Below are positions 1-6,320 of a DNA stretch of 12,144 nucleotides, in pieces. The notes beneath the pieces were generated by a model, which made no database searches, was not told the origin of the DNA, and saw only the letters and a program-made list of their open reading frames with translations. Each line of letters begins with the position of its first letter. Position 1 is the stretch's first letter. Position numbers and translations under genes: made by a program. Source of the DNA: an uncultured Moraxellaceae bacterium (lineage in GTDB: Bacteria; Pseudomonadota; Gammaproteobacteria; Pseudomonadales; Moraxellaceae); NCBI GenBank assembly GCA_937952925.1, contig CALFYA010000433.1, positions 1 to 12,144 on the forward strand, written 5' to 3'.

Positions 1-59
1 ATCGTCTAAAAAATCGTCTATGGCGCGACCACGACTGAAACGTCAACAGACCCTAGTGC

Positions 60-623
60 TTACTTGGCGCGTGAACGGAATTCGCCAGTACGGGTATCGA
101 TTTCGATTTTCTCGCCAGTTTCGATAAAGGCAGCCACTTGCAATTCGGTGCCATTGACGAGCTTGGCGGTTTTCATCACTTTGCCTGAGGTGTCACCACG
201 CGCTGCTGGCTCGGTGTATGCCACTTCACGCACGATGATGGTGGGCAGTTCAACCGAAATGGCTTTGCCATCATAAAATACTGCTTCGCACACATCTTCC
301 ATGCCGTCTTCGATGTAGTTGACGGTGTCGCCCAAGTTGTCTTTTTCAACTTCATACTGGTTGTATTCGGTGTCCATAAAAATGTACATCGGATCGGCGA
401 AGTAGGAATAAGTCACTTCTTTTTTGTCGAGCACGACAGGATCAAATTTTTCGTCAGCCTTGTAGACGCTTTCTTGGCCTTGACCGGTGAGCAAGTTTTT
501 CAACTTCATTTTCACCACAGCAGCGTTACGGCCAGATTTGTTGTATTCGGCTTTGACCACAACCATCGGTTGGCTGTTGATCATGACCACGTTACCAGTG
601 CGCAATTCCTGAGCAGTTTTCAT
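60..623 (-). CDS. efp: Elongation factor P (EF-P)
   Basis: Translation factor that binds between the ribosomal P and E sites and relieves stalling at polyproline stretches. The 187-residue product has the family's usual length and three-barrel layout: an N-terminal KOW-like domain (about 1-62) and two OB-fold domains (about 66-127 and 130-187), ending in the typical TRTGEFRSRAK-like tail. The tip of domain I reads NKSGRNAA, which puts Arg at residue 32, the residue rhamnosylated by EarP in the Arg32-type EF-P of Pseudomonas and Neisseria; Lys34-type EF-P is instead lysylated. The ATG at 623 is preferred over an in-frame TTG 15 nt upstream because family members begin MKTAQEL. It lies 72 nt downstream of earP on the same strand, so cotranscription is likely, although the gap may also hold its own promoter. 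Confidence 0.97.
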   Translation of the reverse strand: MKTAQELRTGNVVMINSQPMVVVKAEYNKSGRNAAVVKMKLKNLLTGQGQESVYKADEKFDPVVLDKKEVTYSYFADPMYIFMDTEYNQYEVEKDNLGDTVNYIEDGMEDVCEAVFYDGKAISVELPTIIVREVAYTEPAARGDTSGKVMKTAKLVNGTELQVAAFIETGEKIEIDTRTGEFRSRAK

Positions 624-656
624 CAAAACAATCCACAAGTGTATAAGGATGGCGGG

Positions 657-684
657 ATTCTACCCGATTTAGGCGCTGAAAAAA
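657..684 (-). promoter_or_regulatory. Candidate promoter for efp in the earP-efp gap
   Basis: On the minus strand a -10-like TAGAAT (657-662) lies about 34 nt upstream of the efp ATG. A weak T-rich -35 (TTTTTT, 679-684) sits 16 nt further upstream. It would give a leader of about 27 nt and let efp be made in excess of earP, which fits an abundant factor modified by an enzyme. The -35 is poor, so this is tentative. Confidence 0.25.
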
Positions 685-695
685 GGGCGCTTGTG

Positions 696-1856
696 TCATT
701 TTGCAGACAATTGCAACAATCGTTGGACTAAATCAGATTGATCAGCCAAATATTGCTGCCATCGTTGGCTTAATCGACCAATCCGCGGCAAATATCCCAA
801 TAGTGCTGTCCAGTCGGTCGGTTGACTCATGCCATACGTCCACACTGCCGTCAGCCAGCACTGCAATGCAGCATCGTCTTGTCCTGCAAGGGTTTGCTCG
901 ATGACCGCCAGCATGGCCTTGAGTTTGTCTTGGTGGGCATCGTCGTCTTGTGGATAGATATGCCAGAGCCACGCTTGCGCTGCCCACATGGCACGCACGC
1001 ACGAATCTTCGCCACGAATCAAATTGAGATCACAAGCCCACAGCAACTGGTCAAACGCAGTATGTGATAAAAATGGTAAACGCAGCACCGTCAATGAACC
1101 ACACTTGACCGACGCACGATGAGCAGGCAGGCCAAGCGATTGTGTGGCAAGCCAAGCTTGCACAGCGTGTCGATGGCCTGAATCGGTCACGGCCAGCAGC
1201 ACTGTTGTTGGGTGATCACGCAGCCGATTTAGCAAGTCTGCCAGCGGCACATGTGGATAGGCAAATAGACTAATCTTGAGAGAAAAATCATCAGCACCTA
1301 TCCCATAGTGTTGCCAGAAATCGTGTTGAAGGCTGCCACTTGATTGGAAGGTCTGAATCTGTGTCAACAGATGAGATTCACGCAATAATCCCCCACTGTC
1401 AGGTGTCACACTCGGAAAGAAAAAATGCTGGCGGATGTTGAGACGTGGATGATCACTCATCAGACCGTGGCAATCGTGAATCCATGATTCAGCACTCAAA
1501 TACTCTAGATTGACCCAACGTACAGCTGGTGTTTGTTTGGCCAGATGCGCCAACAGATCTTCTGGTAAGCGACAAGCAAACCCCTCAATCAACCAATCTA
1601 TCGGCAGCGAATGCACAGTCAGTTGACTGGTCAAGCGTTGATCATCCGACCAATGCATCCATGCCAACTCACCTGCTTGGCTGGCAATAGCAGGCGTCTG
1701 CGTTTTCAATGTCATCTGTTCAACAATCTGCCAATCATCAACCCACAACGTGACGGCATGCTGTTGCTCGTGAGCCAATTGACGAGCCAAGCGCCAACAA
1801 ACCCCTAAATCACCGAAGTTATCAATGACTTTGCAGAAAATATGAGTACGTTGCAT
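696..1856 (-). CDS. earP: EF-P arginine 32 rhamnosyltransferase EarP
   Basis: Inverting glycosyltransferase (GT-B fold, DUF2331/GT104) that transfers rhamnose from dTDP-rhamnose to Arg32 of EF-P, activating it for polyproline translation. The 386-residue product is of family length. The N-terminal motif DNFGDLGVCWRLARQL (12-27) contains Asp12 and Asp16, matching the two catalytic-region aspartates of known EarP proteins. LEYLSAESW (117-125), the FFFP...GGLLRE block (145-160), RGEDS (281-285) and WHIYPQ (298-303) match the sugar-nucleotide and acceptor-binding elements. The start is ATG at 1856. Gene order earP then efp on one strand is common in bacteria using this modification, and the adjacent EF-P carries the required Arg32. 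No truncation or missing key residue is visible. Confidence 0.95.
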   Translation of the reverse strand: MQRTHIFCKVIDNFGDLGVCWRLARQLAHEQQHAVTLWVDDWQIVEQMTLKTQTPAIASQAGELAWMHWSDDQRLTSQLTVHSLPIDWLIEGFACRLPEDLLAHLAKQTPAVRWVNLEYLSAESWIHDCHGLMSDHPRLNIRQHFFFPSVTPDSGGLLRESHLLTQIQTFQSSGSLQHDFWQHYGIGADDFSLKISLFAYPHVPLADLLNRLRDHPTTVLLAVTDSGHRHAVQAWLATQSLGLPAHRASVKCGSLTVLRLPFLSHTAFDQLLWACDLNLIRGEDSCVRAMWAAQAWLWHIYPQDDDAHQDKLKAMLAVIEQTLAGQDDAALQCWLTAVWTYGMSQPTDWTALLGYLPRIGRLSQRWQQYLADQSDLVQRLLQLSAK

Positions 1857-1886
1857 GAGTTCGGGCTGGCAAGTTAAAACGGCGCT

Positions 1887-1915
1887 ATTGTAGTGTATTT
1901 TTTTGATTTAAAAAT
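1887..1915 (-). promoter_or_regulatory. Candidate earP promoter
   Basis: On the minus strand a good -10, TACAAT (1887-1892), lies about 30 nt upstream of the earP ATG. It is preceded by an A/T-rich stretch with no close -35 match (about ATTTTT, 1910-1915, 17-nt spacer). This is the only clear -10-like element in the gap. Confidence 0.35.
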
Positions 1916-1931
1916 TTACTTAGGCTATTAA

Positions 1932-2084
1932 ATGAAAAGTAGCCAGCGATATGTTGAGGCATCTTGCAATTTTAGATGGCTTGGTTATGATTTTGCGCAC
2001 ATGGTTTATCAGCGCTCTAGCACCTGTCGTGAATTTGAGGCAGGCGATGCGCATTGTCAGGCAGCTCGCGCCCGTTATGGATAA
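1932..2084 (+). CDS. Possible small protein of 50 residues, unknown function
   Basis: An uninterrupted ATG-to-TAA frame of 51 codons lies in the gap between two minus-strand genes. The predicted product begins MKSSQRYVEAS, contains RWLGYDFAHMVYQRSS in the middle and ends CREFEAGDAHC followed by QAARARYG. It has three cysteines (12, 32, 42), several aromatic residues and no membrane segment or signal peptide. The sequence looks protein-like, with mixed charge and no low complexity, and it fills nearly all the available space: about 75 nt upstream shared with the earP promoter region and 37 nt downstream to the next gene's stop. A weak AGG (1922-1924) precedes the ATG by 7 nt. I do not recognise a family. 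It could be a chance frame; conservation of the frame in relatives would decide. Confidence 0.42.
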   Translation: MKSSQRYVEASCNFRWLGYDFAHMVYQRSSTCREFEAGDAHCQAARARYG

Positions 2085-2121
2085 GCACCATTGATTCTTG
2101 TATTTGAACTGAGTGCTTAAT

Positions 2122-3126
2122 CTACTCGCCGGTCATACCACAATCAAACTCTTGTGGATTGAGCGCACAGCGGACACGCTTGATGAGCGTCAGCATTTTG
2201 CTGTCGTAAATGCCTTCTTGGATAAAATTAACGCGCATTTCTCGCATCAGGCGTCGATAGCCCAACTGATCTGAAGCAGGGATATCCACCCAACGACGCG
2301 GGGGTACACTGCGCTCATGTTGATCGATTTGCCGCAGCAAACGGGGCACTTCAGCATGCATCCACCCTCGCCCCCACTGACCATAGCCCTGTGGAAAGGC
2401 CGCCGGATCAATGATCAACACTTGACTGAGCAACAGCAGGGGAAAGCGTGACACACCACCTTTTTCACCCAAGCCCTGCTCAAGCTCAAGCGCCGAATAC
2501 GCCACGACTGGTGCAGGCAAAATATCAATCAAATGCTGATTGAATAGTTTTTGGTAGCGAGAGGTCTTTTGTGGCATCGGCTGAGCGCCAATACGTTTGA
2601 TCAAGCGTGATTGCAGCGGATCGGTATCGAGCACGCCAATCCGTTTCCCCATCATATTGCCCAAAGTGGCCACATACTGCCGATCCTGACTAAATGAATA
2701 GACCAGCCCCATCGGCACGACTCCTGCAACCTCCGTACGCCCTTCGGTCATGTAGGGTTCAAGCTTGGGGTGCAACATGGTCTGATACACCGCTCGTGCC
2801 ACCCGATAGTTGGGAATTGCCCCCACTGCATTCATCGACCCCACAAAACGATTGAATTGACGAGCAGCAATATCGGTCAGCACCATGCCCTGACAATCCT
2901 GTTGTTGAAAAGCTCGAATCACCTCGGTTTCTTCTGCATAGACAGACAACTGTAGCGGCACACCCCATTTTTGGCTTTGTAAAGCAAAATCTTTCATCAA
3001 AATATAGGTATCTCCTGATGTTCCACCGAGATCAAATATACAAATCGTCGGGGTATTGGCGTGGATGCTCAATGAGTATGCCAAACCTGCCAACAACACA
3101 GATAAGCGTTGAATACAGTGATTCAT
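2122..3126 (-). CDS. AdeT1/2-like putative periplasmic solute-binding protein (DUF6091)
   Basis: The 334-residue product starts with a signal peptide (basic/hydrophobic 1-20, likely cleavage SIHA|NT after Ala23), so it is predicted to be exported to the periplasm. The mature protein resembles the Acinetobacter AdeT1/AdeT2 putative solute-binding family: an early CIFDLGGTSGD block (29-39), EVAGVVPMGLVYSF in the middle, and the family-type C-terminus RVRCALNPQEFDCGMTGE, with Cys320 and Cys329 as a possible disulfide pair. The fold is expected to be like that of TRAP-type or type II periplasmic binding proteins. AdeT proteins have been linked to drug efflux, but their ligand is not established and no transporter gene is adjacent here. 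The start is ATG at 3126, with AGG 9 nt upstream. It is transcribed divergently from the FilA-like gene across a long regulatory gap. Confidence 0.8.
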   Translation of the reverse strand: MNHCIQRLSVLLAGLAYSLSIHANTPTICIFDLGGTSGDTYILMKDFALQSQKWGVPLQLSVYAEETEVIRAFQQQDCQGMVLTDIAARQFNRFVGSMNAVGAIPNYRVARAVYQTMLHPKLEPYMTEGRTEVAGVVPMGLVYSFSQDRQYVATLGNMMGKRIGVLDTDPLQSRLIKRIGAQPMPQKTSRYQKLFNQHLIDILPAPVVAYSALELEQGLGEKGGVSRFPLLLLSQVLIIDPAAFPQGYGQWGRGWMHAEVPRLLRQIDQHERSVPPRRWVDIPASDQLGYRRLMREMRVNFIQEGIYDSKMLTLIKRVRCALNPQEFDCGMTGE

Positions 3127-3196
3127 GGATTAAACCTAACATCAGTGATACAAAAACACCAAAATCAACAAGCCTGCTGACTTTTTAAGCGTGCGT

Positions 3197-3225
3197 ATCT
3201 TATTTTTAAGTGATGAAGATCACAA
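3197..3225 (-). promoter_or_regulatory. Candidate promoter for the AdeT1/2-like gene
   Basis: On the minus strand, TTGTGA (3220-3225) and TAAGAT (3197-3202) are separated by 17 nt, each matching 4 of 6 sigma-70 consensus positions. The expected start near 3190 gives a leader of about 64 nt. The -35 and spacer overlap the CRP-like palindrome, so binding there would be expected to affect this promoter. Confidence 0.35.
3209..3224. promoter_or_regulatory. CRP/Vfr-like binding site
   Basis: AGTGA-N6-TCACA matches the CRP consensus TGTGA-N6-TCACA at 9 of 10 half-site positions and sits in AT-rich flanks. It overlaps the -35 of the candidate promoter for the AdeT1/2-like gene and lies about 187 nt upstream of the predicted start of the FilA-like transcript. 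A repressive role on the former is the simplest inference, since the centre falls near -27, but other promoter placements are possible. Confidence 0.45.
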
Positions 3226-3261
3226 TATGACAAACTGGTTTTGCATAATATTCCATCAATA

Positions 3262-3285
3262 TTGTCCAACAATACAGCAGGACAA
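3262..3285. repeat. Inverted repeat TTGTCC-N12-GGACAA
   Basis: Two perfect 6-bp arms (3262-3267 and 3280-3285) are separated by 12 bp in the divergent regulatory gap. The centre-to-centre distance of 18 bp, nearly two helical turns, would suit a dimeric regulator. It could also occur by chance. Confidence 0.3.
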
Positions 3286-3368
3286 ACCCTGATTTATTGA
3301 TTTTTTCAATCAAACCATAAAATAAATTCATAACATGAACGTATATTTAAAATATATATTTATAGCAT

Positions 3369-3397
3369 TTGATTGACATAATTCAGCATTATATACA
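3369..3397 (+). promoter_or_regulatory. Candidate promoter for the FilA-like gene
   Basis: TTGATT (3369-3374) and TATACA (3392-3397) with a 17-nt spacer, each 4 of 6 to consensus, in the AT-rich gap. The expected start near 3404 gives an unusually long leader of about 135 nt before the ATG at 3539. An overlapping TTGACA (3373-3378) lacks a correctly spaced -10. Confidence 0.4.
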
Positions 3398-3508
3398 ACA
3401 TGCCTTTAATATGCATTTTTAAATCAGCCATTCATGCAAAAAAACCTGCCAATCATCTTAATTATCGCCCCCCATACGAGATCCCAAACTAAATAAACAG
3501 CATGATTT

Positions 3509-3525
3509 TGGAAAGCAAGTTTCCA
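3509..3525 (+). promoter_or_regulatory. Hairpin next to the ribosome binding site of the FilA-like gene
   Basis: TGGAAA (3509-3514) pairs perfectly with TTTCCA (3520-3525) around a 5-nt loop. It ends 1 nt before the GAGGGA ribosome binding site (3527-3532), which itself stands 6 nt before the ATG at 3539. The structure could modulate ribosome access or protect the leader, but the stem is short. Confidence 0.3.
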
Positions 3526-3538
3526 TGAGGGATGGGTT

Positions 3539-4825
3539 ATGAATACTGCAAATAAGTACATTAAATGCATGTTTGCCAGTGGGCTATTCTTGCTCAACGC
3601 TCCTGTTGCTGCACTCACTCAGCTTGATGATCAGGAGCTGCGTCAGGTCTCTGGACAGTCTCTTTTTAGCCTGACTTATGTCGCGCCGAGCCAAAATGGC
3701 AATCCTCATAATAACATCGGTTTTTATCGCGTTGGTGTCGAAGCGGACATCGAAATCAATGCCAATATTCGCCGCCTTGCACTCGGTTGTGATGGGATCA
3801 ATGGTGCTGGCCGGTGCGATATTGAGGCTTCAAACGTGCGTTTTTCTGGTTTTGCAGTTGGCAATGACGCCAACCGGACGCCAACCCTTGACGGAGGGCC
3901 TGTCACTGATGCGCTGATCCGTAATCCGTTTTTTGAAGTCGCCGTGCTCAATCCCAACAGTGCATCCACCCGCGAAATTGCAGGTCTACGCTTGGGCTTT
4001 TCTGAGTTTTTTGGCATGCTCAGCGTGGGTGAGTTTATTGGTACAGAAGGCGATGCTGCTTCACAAAACAACCCTGCCAATCATACCGGCGTGCGTAATT
4101 TTTCAGCCAATATTAGTGCGATTAACCTCAACAATATTACCATTCCGATCACCGTGTGTTCGGGTGGGGTCAATGCAGGGCGGACAGCTTGTCAGGGGCT
4201 ACTGAGTGCTCCTGTCGCAGATGGTGCAGCAGTGATTTTACGCGATAACCCCACGGCAGGGGCACCTGGTGATAACGAATTTGTGAATGCCATCTTGACG
4301 CGTAACAACAGTACGGTTACCACACGTGGCAACAACACTCAGACCTTTGCATCCATGCAAAACTTTGGTGGTGTCGATTATCAACGCCTGCAATTGCATA
4401 ATGTTCGCGTGCAAACCACCAACATCGGTGGGTTTCCGATCAACTTAGACCTCACCGTCAACTTCAATGAAGCCCTCAACTTTTTGCATCAACTGCCGAT
4501 TGGTAACGACAACGACGGTAATGGCAACTTTAGTACAGGTGATACCACGGTTCCCAACGTGTATTTTTCGTTGTCTAAACTCGGCGACATTAATGTTGCC
4601 AACACCGCCAGTTGGCTGAGCTGGCAAAATCCTGCCGCACCCACACAGTGGAAACGAGCTTCACGTGGCTGGTCACTTGGGGTTGACGAGTTTAATTTGG
4701 GGAACTTCACCACGTCTCGAGTGTTTGTAGGCGCGCTTGAAGCGGCAGCTACCGTCCCGATTACCAACGTTGATTTGCTGCAACGCCCTGTAGACAACTG
4801 CTACGGTGCACTCACGTTCTGCTAA
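3539..4825 (+). CDS. FilA-like secreted protein
   Basis: The 428-residue product has a signal peptide (hydrophobic 11-25, likely cleavage after Ala24 or Ala25 in NAPVAALTQ) followed by LDDQELRQVSGQSLFSLTYV (about 29-48), the D-QEL--V-GQ start seen in Acinetobacter FilA and related outer-surface/pilus-associated proteins. The rest is Asn/Gly/Thr-rich and beta-strand-like, with NIGFYRVGVEAD and LALGCDGINGAGRCDIE resembling FilA and a C-terminus NCYGALTFC also typical of it. Residues 323-335 (NDNDGNGNFSTGD) look like an EF-hand/dockerin-type calcium loop. FilA normally belongs to a fil gene cluster, but no other fil gene is seen here, so this copy appears to stand alone; the AdeT1/2-like gene diverges from it. 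A strong GAGGGA site precedes the ATG, and an intrinsic terminator follows the stop. The family call is from remembered sequence features; the exact role, surface fibre component or secreted protein, is uncertain. Confidence 0.65.
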   Translation: MNTANKYIKCMFASGLFLLNAPVAALTQLDDQELRQVSGQSLFSLTYVAPSQNGNPHNNIGFYRVGVEADIEINANIRRLALGCDGINGAGRCDIEASNVRFSGFAVGNDANRTPTLDGGPVTDALIRNPFFEVAVLNPNSASTREIAGLRLGFSEFFGMLSVGEFIGTEGDAASQNNPANHTGVRNFSANISAINLNNITIPITVCSGGVNAGRTACQGLLSAPVADGAAVILRDNPTAGAPGDNEFVNAILTRNNSTVTTRGNNTQTFASMQNFGGVDYQRLQLHNVRVQTTNIGGFPINLDLTVNFNEALNFLHQLPIGNDNDGNGNFSTGDTTVPNVYFSLSKLGDINVANTASWLSWQNPAAPTQWKRASRGWSLGVDEFNLGNFTTSRVFVGALEAAATVPITNVDLLQRPVDNCYGALTFC

Positions 4826-4845
4826 ATCTATACTGTTTGCACAAT

Positions 4846-4876
4846 GCCACAGTCAGGCGCTGACTGTGGCTTTTTT
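4846..4876 (+). terminator. Intrinsic terminator after the FilA-like gene
   Basis: A perfect 10-bp stem, GCCACAGTCA (4846-4855) with TGACTGTGGC (4861-4870), a 5-nt GGCGC loop, and six T residues (4871-4876). It begins 20 nt past the FilA-like stop codon. The opposite strand lacks a matching U-run, so it mainly serves the plus-strand gene, though it also separates two convergent genes. Confidence 0.93.
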
Positions 4877-4879
4877 GAT

Positions 4880-5614
4880 TTACAGCATTTGGCGGATCTG
4901 CTGAGCAATCTGCGCCACATTCAGGTTGTGATTGGGCAAGGTCATCGTCTTGAGTTGATCGCCACGGAACTTGCGATCCACCTCGATCATCACATGAGTC
5001 TGATGGGCTTCGGGCACAAACGACACTTCCACTTCGTTAAGGCCACCAAAGCTTTGCGGCACAAACTCAAATTCTTGGTAGCAACCAATACTCGATTGGA
5101 AATTGCGTGCGCGCAGCTGGCCTTTTTCAACATCGACCGTATTAAGTACCAAACCGCATTGATTCATGGCTGCAAAAAAGGCTTGTATCAGTGGGGTCGG
5201 ATGCACGTGCAGATAGTCACGATCCGCCACGTCCATGCCCCAATCCACATCGAGATGGGTGTGAATCCAGACGCGGCTGCTGTTTTTGCGGCAAGACACT
5301 TCGGTGATCGGGGTTTCATACGGCAATTGGATCTTGAACGGTGCTTGGAATTGTTGTTTGGCAGGCAAGTCAAAACGCTGCGCCATCGGCCATTGTTGTA
5401 GTACCAGTGGTTGATTAAATTCGTGATCGCCCGATTCGACTTCGGCAATGGTCATCAGTTGCAAGGTGACGCCATTGATCACTTTGTCGCTGTCTGCGCC
5501 AATCAGGATGATTTCGCCTTCGATCATTTCACCAGCGCGTAGGTCAGGTGTAAAAATACGGGTGTCTATTTTTGGACTTTGCATCCCCAATGATGACATC
5601 AGTTTGCCAAACAT
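4880..5614 (-). CDS. Spo0M/SpoOM-family arrestin-fold protein
   Basis: The 244-residue product is close in length to Bacillus subtilis Spo0M (about 258) and follows that family (PF07070). It starts MFGKLMSSLGM, then has TPDLRAGEMIEGEI (22-35), DKVINGVTLQLM, PLVLQQWPM, LPYETPITEV, and RVWIHTHLDVDWGMDVADRDYLHVHP, typical of the join between the two arrestin-like beta-sandwich domains. No signal peptide or membrane segment is present, so a cytoplasmic protein is predicted. In Bacillus it influences sporulation control and cell-surface/cytoskeletal behaviour; in non-sporulating Gram-negatives the role is unknown. The ATG at 5614 has a good GAGGAA site (5622-5627) 7 nt upstream. It lies 120 nt downstream of brnA on the same strand, and no terminator is obvious between them. 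It converges with the FilA-like gene. Confidence 0.88.
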   Translation of the reverse strand: MFGKLMSSLGMQSPKIDTRIFTPDLRAGEMIEGEIILIGADSDKVINGVTLQLMTIAEVESGDHEFNQPLVLQQWPMAQRFDLPAKQQFQAPFKIQLPYETPITEVSCRKNSSRVWIHTHLDVDWGMDVADRDYLHVHPTPLIQAFFAAMNQCGLVLNTVDVEKGQLRARNFQSSIGCYQEFEFVPQSFGGLNEVEVSFVPEAHQTHVMIEVDRKFRGDQLKTMTLPNHNLNVAQIAQQIRQML

Positions 5615-5734
5615 ATGAATGTTCCTCGTTGTAGTCTAGGTGCGCTGATCGTGGCATGGGGGGTGCGTAGACTCAAGCGCTTGGGGTGGATAGATACAAT
5701 TGGTGAACAGATGGTGTGGTTTGGATTAAAAATC

Positions 5735-6052
5735 TCAATGTGCTTTGACATACTCACGCAAAATCATATCCATCCGCGTCTGCCAACCATCACCTGTCGC
5801 TTTGAAATACTCCACGACCTCTGGTGAGAGTCGGATGGTTACGGGTAGTTTTTTGGGTGCTTTTTGGCGACCACGCGTTCGCACTGTGCCCACTACCCGC
5901 GCACCGACTTTCATTATTGCACCATCCCAGTCGTCCAGTGCGGCCACAGGATTATCTGCATCGACTGCAATGTCTTCATCACGCAGGTGTGCCACCCGCG
6001 ACCAATCCGTTTGATCAATCTGGGTAGTGTTGCCAGTAGAATCTTTGCTCAT
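5735..6052 (-). CDS. brnA: BrnA-family antitoxin
   Basis: Antitoxin of the type II BrnT/BrnA system. It neutralises BrnT by direct binding and represses its own operon through a ribbon-helix-helix domain. From the ATG at 6052 the product has 105 residues. The N-terminal half contains TDWSRVAHLRDEDI (15-28), seen in the family, and the C-terminus (70-104) has PVTIRLSPEVVEYFKATGDG followed by WQTRMDMILREYVKA, the BrnA DNA-binding signature (PF14384). An upstream in-frame ATG at 6091 would add 13 residues, but its purine-rich GAGG is only 3 nt away. The 6052 start has an AAAGG about 10 nt upstream and matches usual family starts. The gene overlaps the 3' end of brnT by 38 nt, showing translational coupling. 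Confidence 0.93.
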   Translation of the reverse strand: MSKDSTGNTTQIDQTDWSRVAHLRDEDIAVDADNPVAALDDWDGAIMKVGARVVGTVRTRGRQKAPKKLPVTIRLSPEVVEYFKATGDGWQTRMDMILREYVKAH

Positions 6053-6290
6053 GTCGCTCTGCCTTTCTGATGGAGATGATGTGATCGGCATATCCTCGCG
6101 GCGTATGAACCATCATCACGACCACTACATTGCCGTACAAACCCAGCGTCTGGAAGCGTTGCTCTCCATATTCGCCACGAGTATCTTCACGGGTGATGTG
6201 AAAGTTTTTGAAGACATCTTCTGCACCTATAAAATCAAAGCCATGCTTCTCGATGTTGCTGAGCCGCTTGGCTTCATCATAGGTAATCAT
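6015..6290 (-). CDS. brnT: BrnT-family toxin (ribonuclease)
   Basis: RelE-like ribonuclease toxin that blocks translation when unopposed by BrnA. From the ATG at 6290 the product is 91 residues, standard for the family (PF04365). It reads MITYDEAKRLSNIEKHGFDF at the start (EKHG 14-17), RGEYGEQR (38-45) in the middle and HIISIRKAERHE (70-81) near the end, the three conserved BrnT blocks. A longer start at 6329 is also open, but its ATG coincides with the spacer of the predicted promoter, so it would not be in the transcript; a GGA 9 nt upstream supports 6290. The toxin gene precedes the antitoxin gene, as is usual for brnTA. All conserved blocks are present, so the toxin looks intact. Confidence 0.92.
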   Translation of the reverse strand: MITYDEAKRLSNIEKHGFDFIGAEDVFKNFHITREDTRGEYGEQRFQTLGLYGNVVVVMMVHTPRGYADHIISIRKAERHEQRFYWQHYPD

Positions 6291-6320
6291 TAGATCTGTC
6301 CGATACTCATTTACCACTTT

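Larger units (their letters stand above)
3127..3538. other. AT-rich divergent intergenic region (412 nt)
   Basis: No convincing gene is present on either strand. The stretch 3180-3440 is strikingly AT-rich, including alternating TA runs around 3341-3364, which suggests curved or nucleoid-protein-bound DNA (inference). It contains a CRP/Vfr-like palindrome, candidate promoters in both directions, an inverted repeat TTGTCC-N12-GGACAA (3262-3285), a small hairpin TTGATT/AATCAA (3297-3313) and a hairpin beside the downstream ribosome binding site. The main elements have their own entries. Confidence 0.6.

Noticed and set aside
64..276. Plus-strand open frames across efp and earP, including 474-731 and 822-1067
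   Set aside because: They are antisense shadows of clearly recognised minus-strand genes and have no family resemblance.
2083..2118. AAGCAC...GTGCTT inverted repeat between the small frame and the AdeT1/2-like gene
   Set aside because: 6-bp arms with a loop of over 20 nt and no T-run, so not a convincing terminator.
4844..5401. Plus-strand frame of 185 codons opposite the Spo0M-family gene
   Set aside because: It begins inside the terminator hairpin and is antisense to a recognised gene.
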